DNA of 64,000 nucleotides from Actinomycetota bacterium (GCA_016871355.1 VFZC01000008.1:32874-96873), one strand, 5' to 3'. Positions 16,535-25,803 are shown, counted from the first letter of the stretch. The notes: generated by a model not told the origin, from the letters alone. Program-made: numbers and translations.

Positions 16535-16771
16535 ATGCTGCGCGTCGAGTTCACCGTCGAGCCGTTCGTCGAGGGCAACCCCGGGCGACACGTGATGGCC
16601 GCGGTCGATGCGGTGCGCCACCTCGGACCCGAGATCGAGTTCGGGCCGTTCGGTTCCGAATTCACCGCACCCGACGACATCGTGGCTGCTGCTGTGTCGG
16701 CTCTGGTCGGTGCGGCCTACGCCAACGGTGCAACGCACGTGAATGTGCACATCGAGCGAGTCGATCGATGA
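16535..16771 (+). CDS. small protein resembling the MTH1187/YkoF thiamine-binding fold
   Basis: At 78 residues this looks like one ferredoxin-like unit of the MTH1187/YkoF family. It opens with a strand (LRVEFTVEPFVEG), continues with a helix (GRHVMAAVDAVRHLG) and the conserved centre EIEFGPFGSEF, then a helix and the final strand THVNVHIERV. Relatives bind thiamine or similar pyrimidines, but the binding residues are not certain here, so the function stays open. It has its own TACTCT box, and its stop overlaps the next ATG by 4 nt, so it is translationally coupled to an HTH protein. Confidence 0.6.
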   Translation: MLRVEFTVEPFVEGNPGRHVMAAVDAVRHLGPEIEFGPFGSEFTAPDDIVAAAVSALVGAAYANGATHVNVHIERVDR

Positions 16772-17130
16772 CCATCGATCCGCAGAGCATCGTGACGATG
16801 TTGCAGCCGCTGCTCGACGTTCTCGGTTGTCGGGTCGTGTCCGAAGCCGACTGTGAGGGCTCCGACATTCTGCTCACCATCGAGGGTCGAGTGGTCGCGA
16901 TCGTTCGTCCGCCGGCGCTGCACGGTGCGCTCGATCGGTTGATCGATTCGGTCGAACGCGAGATCGGAACCGCGGTCACCGACATGGATCGTGAGCACAA
17001 GCAGCTGGCCATCCGGTTGCTCGACGACCGTGGTGCGTTCATTCTGCGTCGGGCGGTCGAAGACGTGGCTGATGCAATGGGCGTGTCGCGTATCACCGTG
17101 TACAACTACCTCAACGCGATTCATCGCTGA
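16768..17130 (+). CDS. HTH protein with DauR/YheO-type DNA-binding domain
   Basis: A 120-residue protein. The C-terminal 60 residues (IRLLDDRGAFILRRAVEDV, then ADAMGVSRITVYNYLNAI) match the helix-turn-helix of the YheO/DauR regulator group, with the typical GVSRxTVYxYL recognition helix. The amino-terminal 60 residues (LLDVLGCRVVSEADCEGSD and following strand) recall the YheO-like PAS domain but are much shorter than the family norm, so ligand sensing is uncertain. It overlaps the upstream thiamine-fold gene (ATGA) and precedes a HAD phosphatase by 7 nt. It may be a local regulator. Confidence 0.7.
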   Translation: MTIDPQSIVTMLQPLLDVLGCRVVSEADCEGSDILLTIEGRVVAIVRPPALHGALDRLIDSVEREIGTAVTDMDREHKQLAIRLLDDRGAFILRRAVEDVADAMGVSRITVYNYLNAIHR

Positions 17131-17137
17131 GTCGGTC

Positions 17138-17842
17138 ATGAAGCCCGTCGATGTCGTTGCGTTCGATGCCGACGACACGTTGTGGCACAGCGAAGACGGG
17201 TTCCACGCCGCCGAGGCGCGTTTCGTCGAGTTGCTGACACCCTACGCCAGCCCGGGGGTCGACGTGATGGCCGGTCTCACCGCCATGGAACGGGCGAATC
17301 TTCCGGTGTACGGCTACGGCGTGAAGGCCTTCGGACTGTCGATGGTGGAGGCCGCGGTCGCCATCGGACAGGATCGCGTACCGACCAAAGTCTTCGCACA
17401 GATCATCGACGTCGCTCGCGACCTCTTGCTCGCTCCGGTTCGGTTGCTCCCTCACGTCTCGGAGGTGCTCGCGACGGTCAGTGAGCACTACCGGGTGATC
17501 TTGGTGACCAAAGGCGATCTCATCCACCAGTCGCGCAAAGTGGGCACCAGCGGACTCGACCACCATTTCGATCACGTGGAGATCGTGCTCGAGAAAGACG
17601 TCGACACCTACGCGCGCATCATCGCCGAGCAGGGTGTCGAAGCCCAGCGTTTCTGCATGATCGGAAACTCGGTGCGCAGCGACGTGCTTCCGGTGCTCGA
17701 CCTGGGCGGCTACGCCGTGCACGTGCCGTATCCGTTCCTCTGGGAACTCGAACGAGTGGAAACTCTGCCGTCCGGACCTCGCTTCGCCGAACTCGACTCG
17801 ATCACGCACGTTCCCGGGTGGCTCGGAATCCGGGCGAACTAG
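17138..17842 (+). CDS. HAD-superfamily hydrolase
   Basis: The 234-residue protein carries the HAD motifs. Motif I is FDADDTLW, with the nucleophile and acid aspartates near residues 9 and 11. Motif II is the Thr in VILVTKGD, and motif III/IV residues lie around IGNSVRSDVLPVLDLGG. The cap is helical (about residues 20-100), as in C1-capped phosphatases such as pyrophosphatase-like or phosphoglycolate-like enzymes. The substrate is unknown. The ATG lies 7 nt after the HTH gene, and the frame upstream is only a shadow of that gene. It ends 7 nt before the MscS gene. Confidence 0.85.
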   Translation: MKPVDVVAFDADDTLWHSEDGFHAAEARFVELLTPYASPGVDVMAGLTAMERANLPVYGYGVKAFGLSMVEAAVAIGQDRVPTKVFAQIIDVARDLLLAPVRLLPHVSEVLATVSEHYRVILVTKGDLIHQSRKVGTSGLDHHFDHVEIVLEKDVDTYARIIAEQGVEAQRFCMIGNSVRSDVLPVLDLGGYAVHVPYPFLWELERVETLPSGPRFAELDSITHVPGWLGIRAN

Positions 17843-17849
17843 AGACGAC

Positions 17850-18743
17850 ATGACGCTTTTCTGGTTGCGAACCCTCACTCCGAGCCCGGCCGAGACCTCG
17901 GCCACCGACGCCTTCTCGAAGCCACTCTTGGTGGCGATCATCGTGGTGGGTGCCGCGATTCTCACTCGGGTCACCCATCTCGTGGTGCGTCGTGTGGTGA
18001 GGCGTCTGTCGATTCGCGCCGCCGCCCGTCCATCGCGGTGGTGGCGCACTCGTGCTCGGTACAGCGACTTCGAGGTGGGCGAAGTCGGAGAGAATCGGCG
18101 GCAGCAGCGAGCCGATGCCGCCGCCCGCATGATTCACCACCTCTTCGCGGTGGTCGTGTGGATCGGCGTCTTGATCGCGGTATTCCACATTCTCGACGTC
18201 GATGCAGCCTTCTTCTTGTCGAGTGCCGGTTTCATCGGTGCGGGTCTGGCGATCGGCGGTCAACACAAGGTGAACGACTACCTCACGGGTTTGTCGGTTC
18301 TTCTGGAAGATCGCTACGGCATTGGTGACGAGATCGAGGTCGATGCTGGACTGCCGTCCGGGGTTCGCGGCATCGTCGAGCACGTCGGCTTGGTGTCCAC
18401 TCGCTTGCGTGACGGCATCAGCACGGTTCACCTACCGCATGGTGCATTGGCCCGTGTGCGCAATCTGAGTCAGGAACCAATCGAAACTCGCTTGGCCATT
18501 CATCTTCCCGCCGATACCGAACCCGGTGAAGCGGCATCGCGGGCCGCCGACACCATTCGTGAACTGGCCGGCACTCCTCATCTCACCGAGGTCGTGCTCG
18601 TCGACGACATCTCGTTGGCCACTCCGGCCGAAGGTGTCGACCAGTTGGAGATCAAGGTGAAGACGGCCAAGCCGTTGTCGCCCGCCGAACGCGAGACGCT
18701 CGTACGGCGCACCGAGGAACGCCTCAGCGCCCAGGATTCTTGA
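17850..18743 (+). CDS. MscS-family mechanosensitive channel
   Basis: A 297-residue membrane protein. A first helix lies near residues 25-50. A second (MIHHLFAVVVWIGVLIAVFHIL) is followed by the pore-lining MscS segment AAFFLSSAGFIGAGLAIGGQ, with its Gly/Ala pattern. The cytosolic beta-domain contains YGIGDEIEV, a hallmark of the family, and a C-terminal alpha/beta domain. Such channels release solutes on hypo-osmotic shock. A charged loop at 55-90 (RWWRTRARYSDFEVGEVGEN) is longer than in minimal MscS. It starts 7 nt after the HAD gene and probably shares its transcript. Confidence 0.88.
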   Translation: MTLFWLRTLTPSPAETSATDAFSKPLLVAIIVVGAAILTRVTHLVVRRVVRRLSIRAAARPSRWWRTRARYSDFEVGEVGENRRQQRADAAARMIHHLFAVVVWIGVLIAVFHILDVDAAFFLSSAGFIGAGLAIGGQHKVNDYLTGLSVLLEDRYGIGDEIEVDAGLPSGVRGIVEHVGLVSTRLRDGISTVHLPHGALARVRNLSQEPIETRLAIHLPADTEPGEAASRAADTIRELAGTPHLTEVVLVDDISLATPAEGVDQLEIKVKTAKPLSPAERETLVRRTEERLSAQDS

Positions 18744-18784
18744 CGCACCCAAGCGACTAGTGTCGGGGCACGAGGGAGGAAGTC

Positions 18785-20122
18785 ATGTTCGAACCGACTT
18801 TCGAGTCATTGCGTACTCATTCCGTGCCGCGTTGGTACGATGATGCGAAGTTCGGGTTGTTCGCCCACTGGACGGTCGGTTCGGTGCCGTCGTTCGCACC
18901 CATGGGCCGTGATCCGTTCACGCTCGCGCGCGAAGAAGGTGAAGAGGTCGCGTTCAGCCACACGCCGTACGCCGAGTGGTACTGGAACTCCATCAGCATT
19001 CCGGGTTCACCAGCCGAGACGTATCACCGCGAGGTGCTCGGCAACCCCGACTACTCCACCTTCGTCGACACGTTCCTCGATCGAGCCCAGGACTGGGACT
19101 CGTCACACTGGCGCGACGTCTTCAAGCGTTCGGGCGCCAAGTACTGCGTATTGGTCACCAAGCACCACGACGGTGTGTTGCTGTGGCCCTCCGATGTCCC
19201 GAATCCGCACCACGGCGAGAAATGGCAGTCGAAACGTGACCTGGTGGGCGAGTGCGCCTCGGCTGCGCGCGACGCCGGTATGCGTTTCGGTGTGTACTAC
19301 TCGGGCGGAATCGACTGGACGTTCCAGGGTCTGGGCATCAAGAGTTGGGCCACGTTGTTCGCTGCCATTCCGCAGGACGACGCGTATGTCGAGTACGCCG
19401 ACGCCCATTGGCGTGAACTCATCCAGCGCTACCAGCCCGATGTTCTCTGGAACGACATCGGCTACCCGAAGTTCGCCAACGGGGCCAATCCACTCATCGC
19501 CGATTTCTACAACGGCAATCCTGACGGCGTCGTGAACGATCGCTTCGACATGCTCGGTGTGATGCAGGGTCGCCATCACACCGACTTCACGACACCCGAG
19601 TACACCACTCGGCCGATGGACGCGAACAAGAAGTTCGAGGTGTGTCGAGGCATCGGAACGAGTTTCGGCTACATGCAGTTCGAAGACGACAGCACCTACA
19701 TGGCCACCGACGAGCTGATCACGATGCTCGTGAACATCGTGGCCGACGGAGGCAACCTGCTGCTCAACTTCGGGGCCATGCCCGGTGGCTACATTCCCTG
19801 GGCTCAGCAGATCCGGATCATCGGAATGGGTCAGTGGCTCGAGACCAATGGCGCCGCCATCTACGGCAGCCGTCCGTACGAGCAGTCGACGCTCACCACC
19901 GACGAAGGAGCGACCGTGCGCCTCACGACTGGGTCCGATGGTGCGGTGTACGCCATGGTCTGTGGCCGTCCGTCGAGCGCGACCGTGACCATCAGCGGAT
20001 TGCCGTCGGGCGACGTGAGTCTGTTGAGTTCGCGTGGATCGGTCGCGCGCCGTGGCGACACCGTGGTGTTGCCGGTGCGACCCGACGACACTCCGGTGTG
20101 GACGCTTCGTATCGCGCGTTGA
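18785..20122 (+). CDS. alpha-L-fucosidase, GH29
   Basis: This is a 445-residue glycoside hydrolase of family 29, which removes terminal alpha-L-fucose with retention of configuration. The amino terminus shows the family pattern RWYDDAKFGLFAHWTVGSVPS; then YCVLVTKHHDGVLLWPSD and the nucleophile region PDVLWNDIGYP, with the catalytic Asp. The C-terminal 90 residues form a beta-sandwich (TVRLTTGSDGAVYAMVCG). No signal peptide is seen, so it acts in the cytosol on imported oligosaccharides. A GAGGGAGGA ribosome site lies 5 nt before the ATG. It converges with the GH3 gene. Confidence 0.88.
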   Translation: MFEPTFESLRTHSVPRWYDDAKFGLFAHWTVGSVPSFAPMGRDPFTLAREEGEEVAFSHTPYAEWYWNSISIPGSPAETYHREVLGNPDYSTFVDTFLDRAQDWDSSHWRDVFKRSGAKYCVLVTKHHDGVLLWPSDVPNPHHGEKWQSKRDLVGECASAARDAGMRFGVYYSGGIDWTFQGLGIKSWATLFAAIPQDDAYVEYADAHWRELIQRYQPDVLWNDIGYPKFANGANPLIADFYNGNPDGVVNDRFDMLGVMQGRHHTDFTTPEYTTRPMDANKKFEVCRGIGTSFGYMQFEDDSTYMATDELITMLVNIVADGGNLLLNFGAMPGGYIPWAQQIRIIGMGQWLETNGAAIYGSRPYEQSTLTTDEGATVRLTTGSDGAVYAMVCGRPSSATVTISGLPSGDVSLLSSRGSVARRGDTVVLPVRPDDTPVWTLRIAR

Positions 20123-22660
20123 TCAACTCGTGATGGTGAGCAGTGCGGTGGCGTCGATGTGCCGTGACGACGACGCGACGCGAATCTCGTAGACACCCGG
20201 CTCGACTTTCCAGTCACCGTTTCGTCCGATCTCGACCGAGGTGCTGAGTCCGGTCGGATGTGGTCGGAGTGGGTTCGCGTACGCGTCACCCGGATCCCAG
20301 TGCGCGAAGGCACGCGGACCGAGGGTGAGTTCGACGACCTGTGTTTCGCCGGGGGCGAGATGCACCTTGGCGAACGTCTTCAGCTCGTGCACCGGCCGCG
20401 TGACCGCCGACTTCGGAGGAGCCACATAGATCTGCACCACGTGTGAACCGGCGCGCGATCCGGTGTTGGTGACGGGAACCCGGAGTGTCACCGAATCGCC
20501 CGTGCCCATCTCGTAGCGATCGAGTTCGGGCTCGCCGACCCGGAAAGTCGTGTACGAGAGGCCGAATCCGAAGGGGAACGCCACCGGCAGATGTCGTGAG
20601 TCGTACCAGCGATGACCGATGTACACGCCTTCGCCGTAGCGGATCTGATGATGCTCACCCGGAAAGTTGCCGAAGGCGGGCGTGTGTTCGATGCGCACCG
20701 GAATGGTGGTGGGCAGTCGACCACCCGGCTCGGTGTCGCCGCTCAAGACCTCGGCGACAGCCGGCCCCATTTCTTGACCACCGAACCACACCTGCATCAC
20801 GGCCGGCACCGACTCGACCCACTCCATGTCGATGGGGGCTCCGGTGTTGACGAGGACGATCGTGCGCGGATTGGCGGCAGCCACGCGCCGAATCAACTCG
20901 ACCTGACGACCGGGCAGATCGAGTGAATCGCGGTCGTGTCCCTCGCTCTCCCACTCGTTGTTGGTTCCGACCACGACCAGGGCCACATCGGACGACTGGG
21001 CCAACGTGACCGCGGCTGCGATCGGGTCGGTGTCGTCGACGCGAGCCAGGCCGATCTGCGCACCGTGCGCCCATTGACGTGACACCGCGTCGCATTCGAG
21101 TCGCAACACGTGGACGCGTTCCGTCGTGAGACGAACGGTCGTGGTGATCTCTTCGCGAAACAGCCCGAAGAATCGATGACCGGGCGGCGGTAACTCGGTT
21201 CCGTCGATGATGCACTCGTCATCGAGAAAGAGTCGGCACGGGCTCGTCTCGGACACCGAGATCGTGTAGTCGGCGGTGGCGTCGACCCGGAGATGTCCGA
21301 CGGCCGAGAAACGGAAGCCCGAAATCGGCACACCTTCTTCTTGGCGAGCAACCACGAGAACGCGACCGTCGGGCCGTTGGATGGAGGCGATGTCGCGGCC
21401 GTTGTCGACGATGGTCACGGTGAACCCTGGCTCGCCGTTCGGCGAGGTGACCATGTCGCCGGCGATGGTGGGGGTCGATCGGTCGATCGCGCAGCCGTGC
21501 TCGTGGTTCACCTCGACGCCGTTGAATCGCGACCGCAACGCTTCGATGATCGTGAGATGTGGGTGCGGCATCACCTCGGCCGAACCACCGCCCATGATGC
21601 GGGCTCGAACGGCGTTCGGTCCGATGACCGCCAGACGGCGCAGCGATCCCGGATCGAGCGGCAGCAGCGGCGCATCGTTCGCGATCTTTTCGTTTCTCAG
21701 CAGAACCATCGACGCGGCCGACGCACGACGCACCAGTGTTCGGTGCTCGGCGAGATCCGTGGCCGTGGGTTCGGCCGGTTCGTCATCGAGTGCACCCAGG
21801 CGATCGAAGACGGTGAGCAATGTGCGGACCGCGCGGTCGACCTGAGATTCGTCGACGCGACCATCTTTCACCGCGTCCACGAGGTGTCGGCCGTAGTAGC
21901 GAGCGGGCGCGGGCATTTCGAGATCGAGGCCGGCTTCAGCGGCCCCTTCCGTGGTGAACCCGGCGTACCAGTCGGTGATGACGAAGCCCTCGAAACCCCA
22001 TTCACCACGAAGCAGATCGTGGAGCAACCAACGGTTCTCGGCGTTGTACCGACCGTTGAGTCGGTTGTACGACGTCATGATGCCGAGCGATCCGCCTTCG
22101 CGGACGGCGTATTCGAACGGCACGAGGTACACCTCGCGCAGAGTTCGTTCGTCGATCACACTGTCGATGGTCATGCGCTCGAACTCGGCGTCGTTGCCGA
22201 CGAAGTGCTTCACCGTGGTGGCCACACCGTTCGACTGCACGCCGCGGATGTACGCGGCGGCGAGTTTGCCGCTGAGCAACGGATCTTCCGAGTAGCACTC
22301 GAAGTTTCGACCGGCTAGTGGCGACCGGTGCAGATTGACAGTGGGAGCAAGGAGCACGCGGGCGGTCTTCGAGCGGGCCTGGTGTCCGACGGCCGCGCCG
22401 ATGCGTTCGAGCAGTTCGACGTCGAACGTGGCACCGAGAGCCGAACCACACGGCACGCAGAGCGACGCGCTCTGTTTACCCAGACCCGGAGTGAACGGAC
22501 CGCGGGCGCCGGCGGGTCCGTCGGTCACGACGATCGACGGGATTCCGACGCGCTCGATGTCGACGGTCGACCAGAGAGTTGCGCCCGAGGTGAGGCGGGC
22601 CTTTTCGTCGAGCGTCATCTGCCCGATGAGGTGGTCGATGTCGTTCGGGGTTCGGCTCAT
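20123..22660 (-). CDS. GH3 family beta-glycosidase with PA14 insert
   Basis: The protein has 845 residues. The amino-terminal GH3 barrel (LIGQMTLDEKARLTSG, VKHFVGNDAE) holds the catalytic nucleophile in GFVITDWYAG. The alpha/beta sandwich domain is interrupted by a PA14-like insert at roughly residues 390-530 (VLVVARQEEGVPISGFRF, RLFLDDECIIDG). A fibronectin-III-like domain closes the protein (SRAGSHVVQIYVAPP). Such enzymes remove beta-linked glucose, xylose or similar sugars. The start is ATG 22660, which overlaps the sulfatase stop by 4 nt; the longer open frame lies inside the sulfatase gene. No signal peptide is seen, so it is intracellular. Confidence 0.87.
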   Translation of the reverse strand: MSRTPNDIDHLIGQMTLDEKARLTSGATLWSTVDIERVGIPSIVVTDGPAGARGPFTPGLGKQSASLCVPCGSALGATFDVELLERIGAAVGHQARSKTARVLLAPTVNLHRSPLAGRNFECYSEDPLLSGKLAAAYIRGVQSNGVATTVKHFVGNDAEFERMTIDSVIDERTLREVYLVPFEYAVREGGSLGIMTSYNRLNGRYNAENRWLLHDLLRGEWGFEGFVITDWYAGFTTEGAAEAGLDLEMPAPARYYGRHLVDAVKDGRVDESQVDRAVRTLLTVFDRLGALDDEPAEPTATDLAEHRTLVRRASAASMVLLRNEKIANDAPLLPLDPGSLRRLAVIGPNAVRARIMGGGSAEVMPHPHLTIIEALRSRFNGVEVNHEHGCAIDRSTPTIAGDMVTSPNGEPGFTVTIVDNGRDIASIQRPDGRVLVVARQEEGVPISGFRFSAVGHLRVDATADYTISVSETSPCRLFLDDECIIDGTELPPPGHRFFGLFREEITTTVRLTTERVHVLRLECDAVSRQWAHGAQIGLARVDDTDPIAAAVTLAQSSDVALVVVGTNNEWESEGHDRDSLDLPGRQVELIRRVAAANPRTIVLVNTGAPIDMEWVESVPAVMQVWFGGQEMGPAVAEVLSGDTEPGGRLPTTIPVRIEHTPAFGNFPGEHHQIRYGEGVYIGHRWYDSRHLPVAFPFGFGLSYTTFRVGEPELDRYEMGTGDSVTLRVPVTNTGSRAGSHVVQIYVAPPKSAVTRPVHELKTFAKVHLAPGETQVVELTLGPRAFAHWDPGDAYANPLRPHPTGLSTSVEIGRNGDWKVEPGVYEIRVASSSRHIDATALLTITS

Positions 22661-24144
22661 GCCGACGATCTTGGCATCTCCGAACGCCACGGAATTCCGT
22701 CGGGCCATCGCCCCACCCCTCCGGCATCGACGAGAAGACCGGTGTGGGTACGGTCGCTGTGCGTGCTGCGCCACACGAGCATGTCCTGGGTCATGGTGAG
22801 AATGCGGGCCGGATCGGTGATGGGCGTTCGCCAGGTGGGGTCGGCGGCGATGTCGAAACACAGCCACGAACCGTCACCGAACTGCACGTAAGCGGTATCG
22901 ACCGAGCGGCGCACGGTGAGATGTTGATTCTCGAGTCGACGGTCCCAGGGCCAGGGGTATTCGCCCCACGCGATGAGTGCGAAGCGCCAGTCGAATTCCC
23001 ACGACGCGGCCGTGCGCCACCACGGTGGTGCGGTGCCTTCGATGAACGGCGTGAGGGGCAGCCCGTCGCACTGCAGCGGAACGTCGAGGTTCCAGGTCTG
23101 AGCGAGCGTGGGCATGACGTCGACGCTCTCGGTGAACGATTCGATGACGCGGCCACCGTGATGGCGAGGGTCGCGCCAGATGAGCGGAATGTGGTGGCTC
23201 TCTTCGAACCAACCCACTTTCTGAAGTAGTCCGTGATCACCCAGCTGTTCGCCGTGATCGGAAGTGATGACGATCACCGTGTCGTCCCACTGTCCGCGCG
23301 TGCGCAGAGCGGCACACAAACGGCCCACTTCGTGATCGACCGCGGAGATCATTCCGAAGTACTGCGCTCGAATGTTCCGCATGGCGATCGGATCGGTGGG
23401 AACCTTGACGATGTCGATGTTCATCAGCACGTCGTGGAACGGATGACGATCGTCGGCGGGTGCGATGGGGTCTCCGCAATCGTCGGGTGAGTACATCGAC
23501 GCGAATCGACCGGGCGCTGAGTACGGCGGGTGCGGGCGAAGATAACTGGCGTGCACGAACCACGGCTCGTCACCGTGCGAGTCGATCCAGTCGATGACTC
23601 GATCGGTGGTGAACGATGCCATCGAGAGTTCTTCCGACCGCTCGTTTTCGCTGAGCAGCATGGCGTCGTATCCGGCCGACACGTCGACACCACGTTCGGC
23701 CAGGAAATCGATCCAGGGTCGATGAGGGACGGCCAGATCGACGATGCATTCGAATCCGGGCAGGACGCCTTCGTACGACTGGAGGCGCGGATCGTCGGGA
23801 CCGGTCGTCACGCGTGGATCGACGGCTTGGTCGGTGTAGCCGAACAGCACCGGTCGCCGACCAGCGCGCCGGGCCAGCAGTGCGACGTTGTCGAATCGTG
23901 AATCGAGTGGTGTGCCGTTGGCGACCACACGATGGTTCATCTGATACATGCCGGTGTACAAACCGGCTCGGCCCGGTGCACACGGTGTGGACTGCGTGTA
24001 GTGCCGGGCGAAACGAACTCCCTCGGCGGCCAACGCATCGAGATGGGGTGTGCGCACGAGTGGGTGCCCGGCGCACGACAAGGCGTCACCTCGGAACTGA
24101 TCGAGCGTGATGAAGAGAACGTTGGGCGCCGGCGCCGACGTCAT
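22657..24144 (-). CDS. sulfatase (arylsulfatase/alkaline phosphatase superfamily)
   Basis: This 495-residue sulfatase starts NVLFITLDQFRGDALSCAG, supplying the metal aspartate. It has the formylglycine signature C-x-P-x-R at Cys55 (TPCAPGRAGLYTG), so a maturation enzyme is needed. Further metal ligands lie in VIVITSDHGEQLGDHG. No signal peptide is evident. Sulfatases of this type remove sulfate esters from glycans or choline. Together with the following GH3 gene and the facing GH29 fucosidase, a sulfated fucose-containing glycan is the simplest substrate guess. A CACAAT box lies 6 nt before the ATG. No formylglycine-generating enzyme is visible in the window. Confidence 0.87.
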   Translation of the reverse strand: MTSAPAPNVLFITLDQFRGDALSCAGHPLVRTPHLDALAAEGVRFARHYTQSTPCAPGRAGLYTGMYQMNHRVVANGTPLDSRFDNVALLARRAGRRPVLFGYTDQAVDPRVTTGPDDPRLQSYEGVLPGFECIVDLAVPHRPWIDFLAERGVDVSAGYDAMLLSENERSEELSMASFTTDRVIDWIDSHGDEPWFVHASYLRPHPPYSAPGRFASMYSPDDCGDPIAPADDRHPFHDVLMNIDIVKVPTDPIAMRNIRAQYFGMISAVDHEVGRLCAALRTRGQWDDTVIVITSDHGEQLGDHGLLQKVGWFEESHHIPLIWRDPRHHGGRVIESFTESVDVMPTLAQTWNLDVPLQCDGLPLTPFIEGTAPPWWRTAASWEFDWRFALIAWGEYPWPWDRRLENQHLTVRRSVDTAYVQFGDGSWLCFDIAADPTWRTPITDPARILTMTQDMLVWRSTHSDRTHTGLLVDAGGVGRWPDGIPWRSEMPRSSA

Positions 24145-24160
24145 GACCCGATTGTGTCAC

Positions 24161-25243
24161 TCAATCGACGAGTGCGTACTCGAACCGGTCGGTGTGTTCG
24201 ATACGGATGAATTCGCCGGCGATGCGGAGGTGTTCGAGGTGGGCGAACGTCTCACTGTCGGCCATGCCGCCCAGGGCGCGCGGTGAGAACAGGTGGGTGG
24301 ACATCTCCATCACCGTGGCCGGACGGTCGAGTTCGGCGGCGGCGGCGCGGAGTTTCTGGAGTCGGCCCTCATGGTGTTCTTTGATGGCCCGAGCCCGCCC
24401 GGCCAGATCGGTGAACGGATTGCCGTGAGCGGGTAGCGCGGTGGTGACCTGCGATCCGAATTCGGCCACCTTGTCGAGTGAATGGAAGAACTTCTTGAGC
24501 GGATCGCGAGCGCCGATCAGACCGCTGATGTGCGGTGTGATGGTGGGCAGCACGTGGTCGCCGCAGAGCATGAGTCCGTGCTCGGGATCGAACAGACACA
24601 AGTGATCGTCGGTGTGGCCGGGCGTGTGCAGGGCGATCCACTCGCGACGAGCGAAGCGGATGTGCTCGCTGTCGCCGAGACGAACCGTCGGCTGCGGAGT
24701 CTTGATGAGGCCCGGTACTCGGCGGGCCACCGCGTAGCGCATCTTGCGCTGCCAGGGAATCTCGTATCCGGGTCCACCCCACGGAGTGGCGTCCCACGGA
24801 CGGCGCTGCACCGGAATGTCGGCGGCGTCCTCGATGTCGATGTCGGGCGCCTCGGTCGGGTCCCAGAACATCCGAAAACGCGCACTCGTGATGATCTCGC
24901 TCCCGGTCTCCTTCTGGAGCCAGTACGCACCGCCGTAGTGGTCGGGGTGACTGTGCGTGACCACGATCGAGTGCACTCGTTTGAGCGGAACTCCGACCAG
25001 CCCCAGGCGATGGGTGATGGCCTTGTAGTTGGCGGCGGTGGCCAGACCCGGATCGACCACCGTGACACCGCGGTCGTCCTCGAGCACGTACATGTTGACG
25101 TGTCCGAGTCCGGGCATGTCGATGGGCAACTGAGTACGCAGGACTCCGGGAGCGATCTCGTCGATCTGCTCGGTGGCCAGCAACTGCTCCTGCTTGGGCG
25201 GTCGTGGAGCCGATGGCTGTTGGTGGGAGTGGGCCTCGGTCAC
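24161..25243 (-). CDS. MBL-fold metallo-hydrolase
   Basis: The 360-residue protein has the metallo-beta-lactamase metal motif THSHPDHYGG (HxHxDH), later ALHTPGHTDDHLCLFD and GDHVLP, which supply the second zinc site. A C-terminal helical winged-helix-like segment (GRARAIKEHHEGRLQKLRA, then TVMEMSTHLF) matches LACTB2/glyoxalase II-related MBL proteins. The reaction is unknown: thioester hydrolysis and RNA cleavage are both family options. The GTG start overlaps the orn stop by 4 nt, and a TACCCT box inside orn gives it a possible separate promoter. The next gene downstream, the sulfatase, begins 16 nt on. Confidence 0.85.
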   Translation of the reverse strand: MTEAHSHQQPSAPRPPKQEQLLATEQIDEIAPGVLRTQLPIDMPGLGHVNMYVLEDDRGVTVVDPGLATAANYKAITHRLGLVGVPLKRVHSIVVTHSHPDHYGGAYWLQKETGSEIITSARFRMFWDPTEAPDIDIEDAADIPVQRRPWDATPWGGPGYEIPWQRKMRYAVARRVPGLIKTPQPTVRLGDSEHIRFARREWIALHTPGHTDDHLCLFDPEHGLMLCGDHVLPTITPHISGLIGARDPLKKFFHSLDKVAEFGSQVTTALPAHGNPFTDLAGRARAIKEHHEGRLQKLRAAAAELDRPATVMEMSTHLFSPRALGGMADSETFAHLEHLRIAGEFIRIEHTDRFEYALVD

Positions 25244-25803
25244 GAAGACGAGGGTACTGGTGAGCCTTCGCCGGCGACGAATACTCGCTCGCGGTAGAAG
25301 CGGAGTTCTTCGATGCTCTGTCGCACGTCGTCGAGCGCTCGGTGGGTTCCGGCCTTGAAGGGTCGAACGTTGTCGGTTCCCGGGTACCAGCGCTTCACCA
25401 GTTCTTTGATGGAACTCACGTCGACCGAGCGGTAGTGCAAGTAGTTCTCGATGTCGGGGAGATACTTGGCCAGGAAGCGACGGTCGGTGCCGATGGAGTT
25501 ACCGCACAGCGGCACGGTTCGGGGCTCGGGGACGTGTGACTTGATGAACTCGAGTGTGAGTCGGCCGGCTTCGTCGAGTGTGAGCGCGGATGCTTTCATG
25601 AGCTCGATCAGCCCCGACTTGGTGTGCATGTCGATCACGAACGGATCCATGGCGGCCACGACGTCCGCGGGTGCCGGCACCACGAGGTCGGGACCCTCGG
25701 CCACGATGTTGAGCTGGTCGTCGGTGACGATGGTGGCGATTTCGACGATGACCTCTTTCGCGGGGTCGAGCCCCGTCATCTCGAGATCCATCCACACCAG
25801 CAC
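25240..25803 (-). CDS. orn: oligoribonuclease (3'-5' exoribonuclease, DEDDh)
   Basis: This 187-residue protein matches Orn throughout: the DEDD motif I VWMDLEMTGLDPAKE, motif II near FVIDMHTKSGL/LEFIKSHVPEP, NSIGTDRRFLAKYLP, and HRALDDVRQSIEEL with the motif III acid. Orn degrades RNA dinucleotides, including the pGpG from cyclic-di-GMP breakdown. The start is taken as GTG 25803: a TATGGT box sits 7 nt before it, and the protein then begins like other Orn proteins. The ATG four codons upstream lies inside that box. It is first in a run with the MBL, sulfatase and GH3 genes. Confidence 0.93.
   Translation of the reverse strand: MLVWMDLEMTGLDPAKEVIVEIATIVTDDQLNIVAEGPDLVVPAPADVVAAMDPFVIDMHTKSGLIELMKASALTLDEAGRLTLEFIKSHVPEPRTVPLCGNSIGTDRRFLAKYLPDIENYLHYRSVDVSSIKELVKRWYPGTDNVRPFKAGTHRALDDVRQSIEELRFYRERVFVAGEGSPVPSSS
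25251..25256 (-). promoter_or_regulatory. leaderless -10 box for the MBL gene
   Basis: TACCCT on the minus strand inside the end of orn, 7 nt before GTG 25243. Confidence 0.5.
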
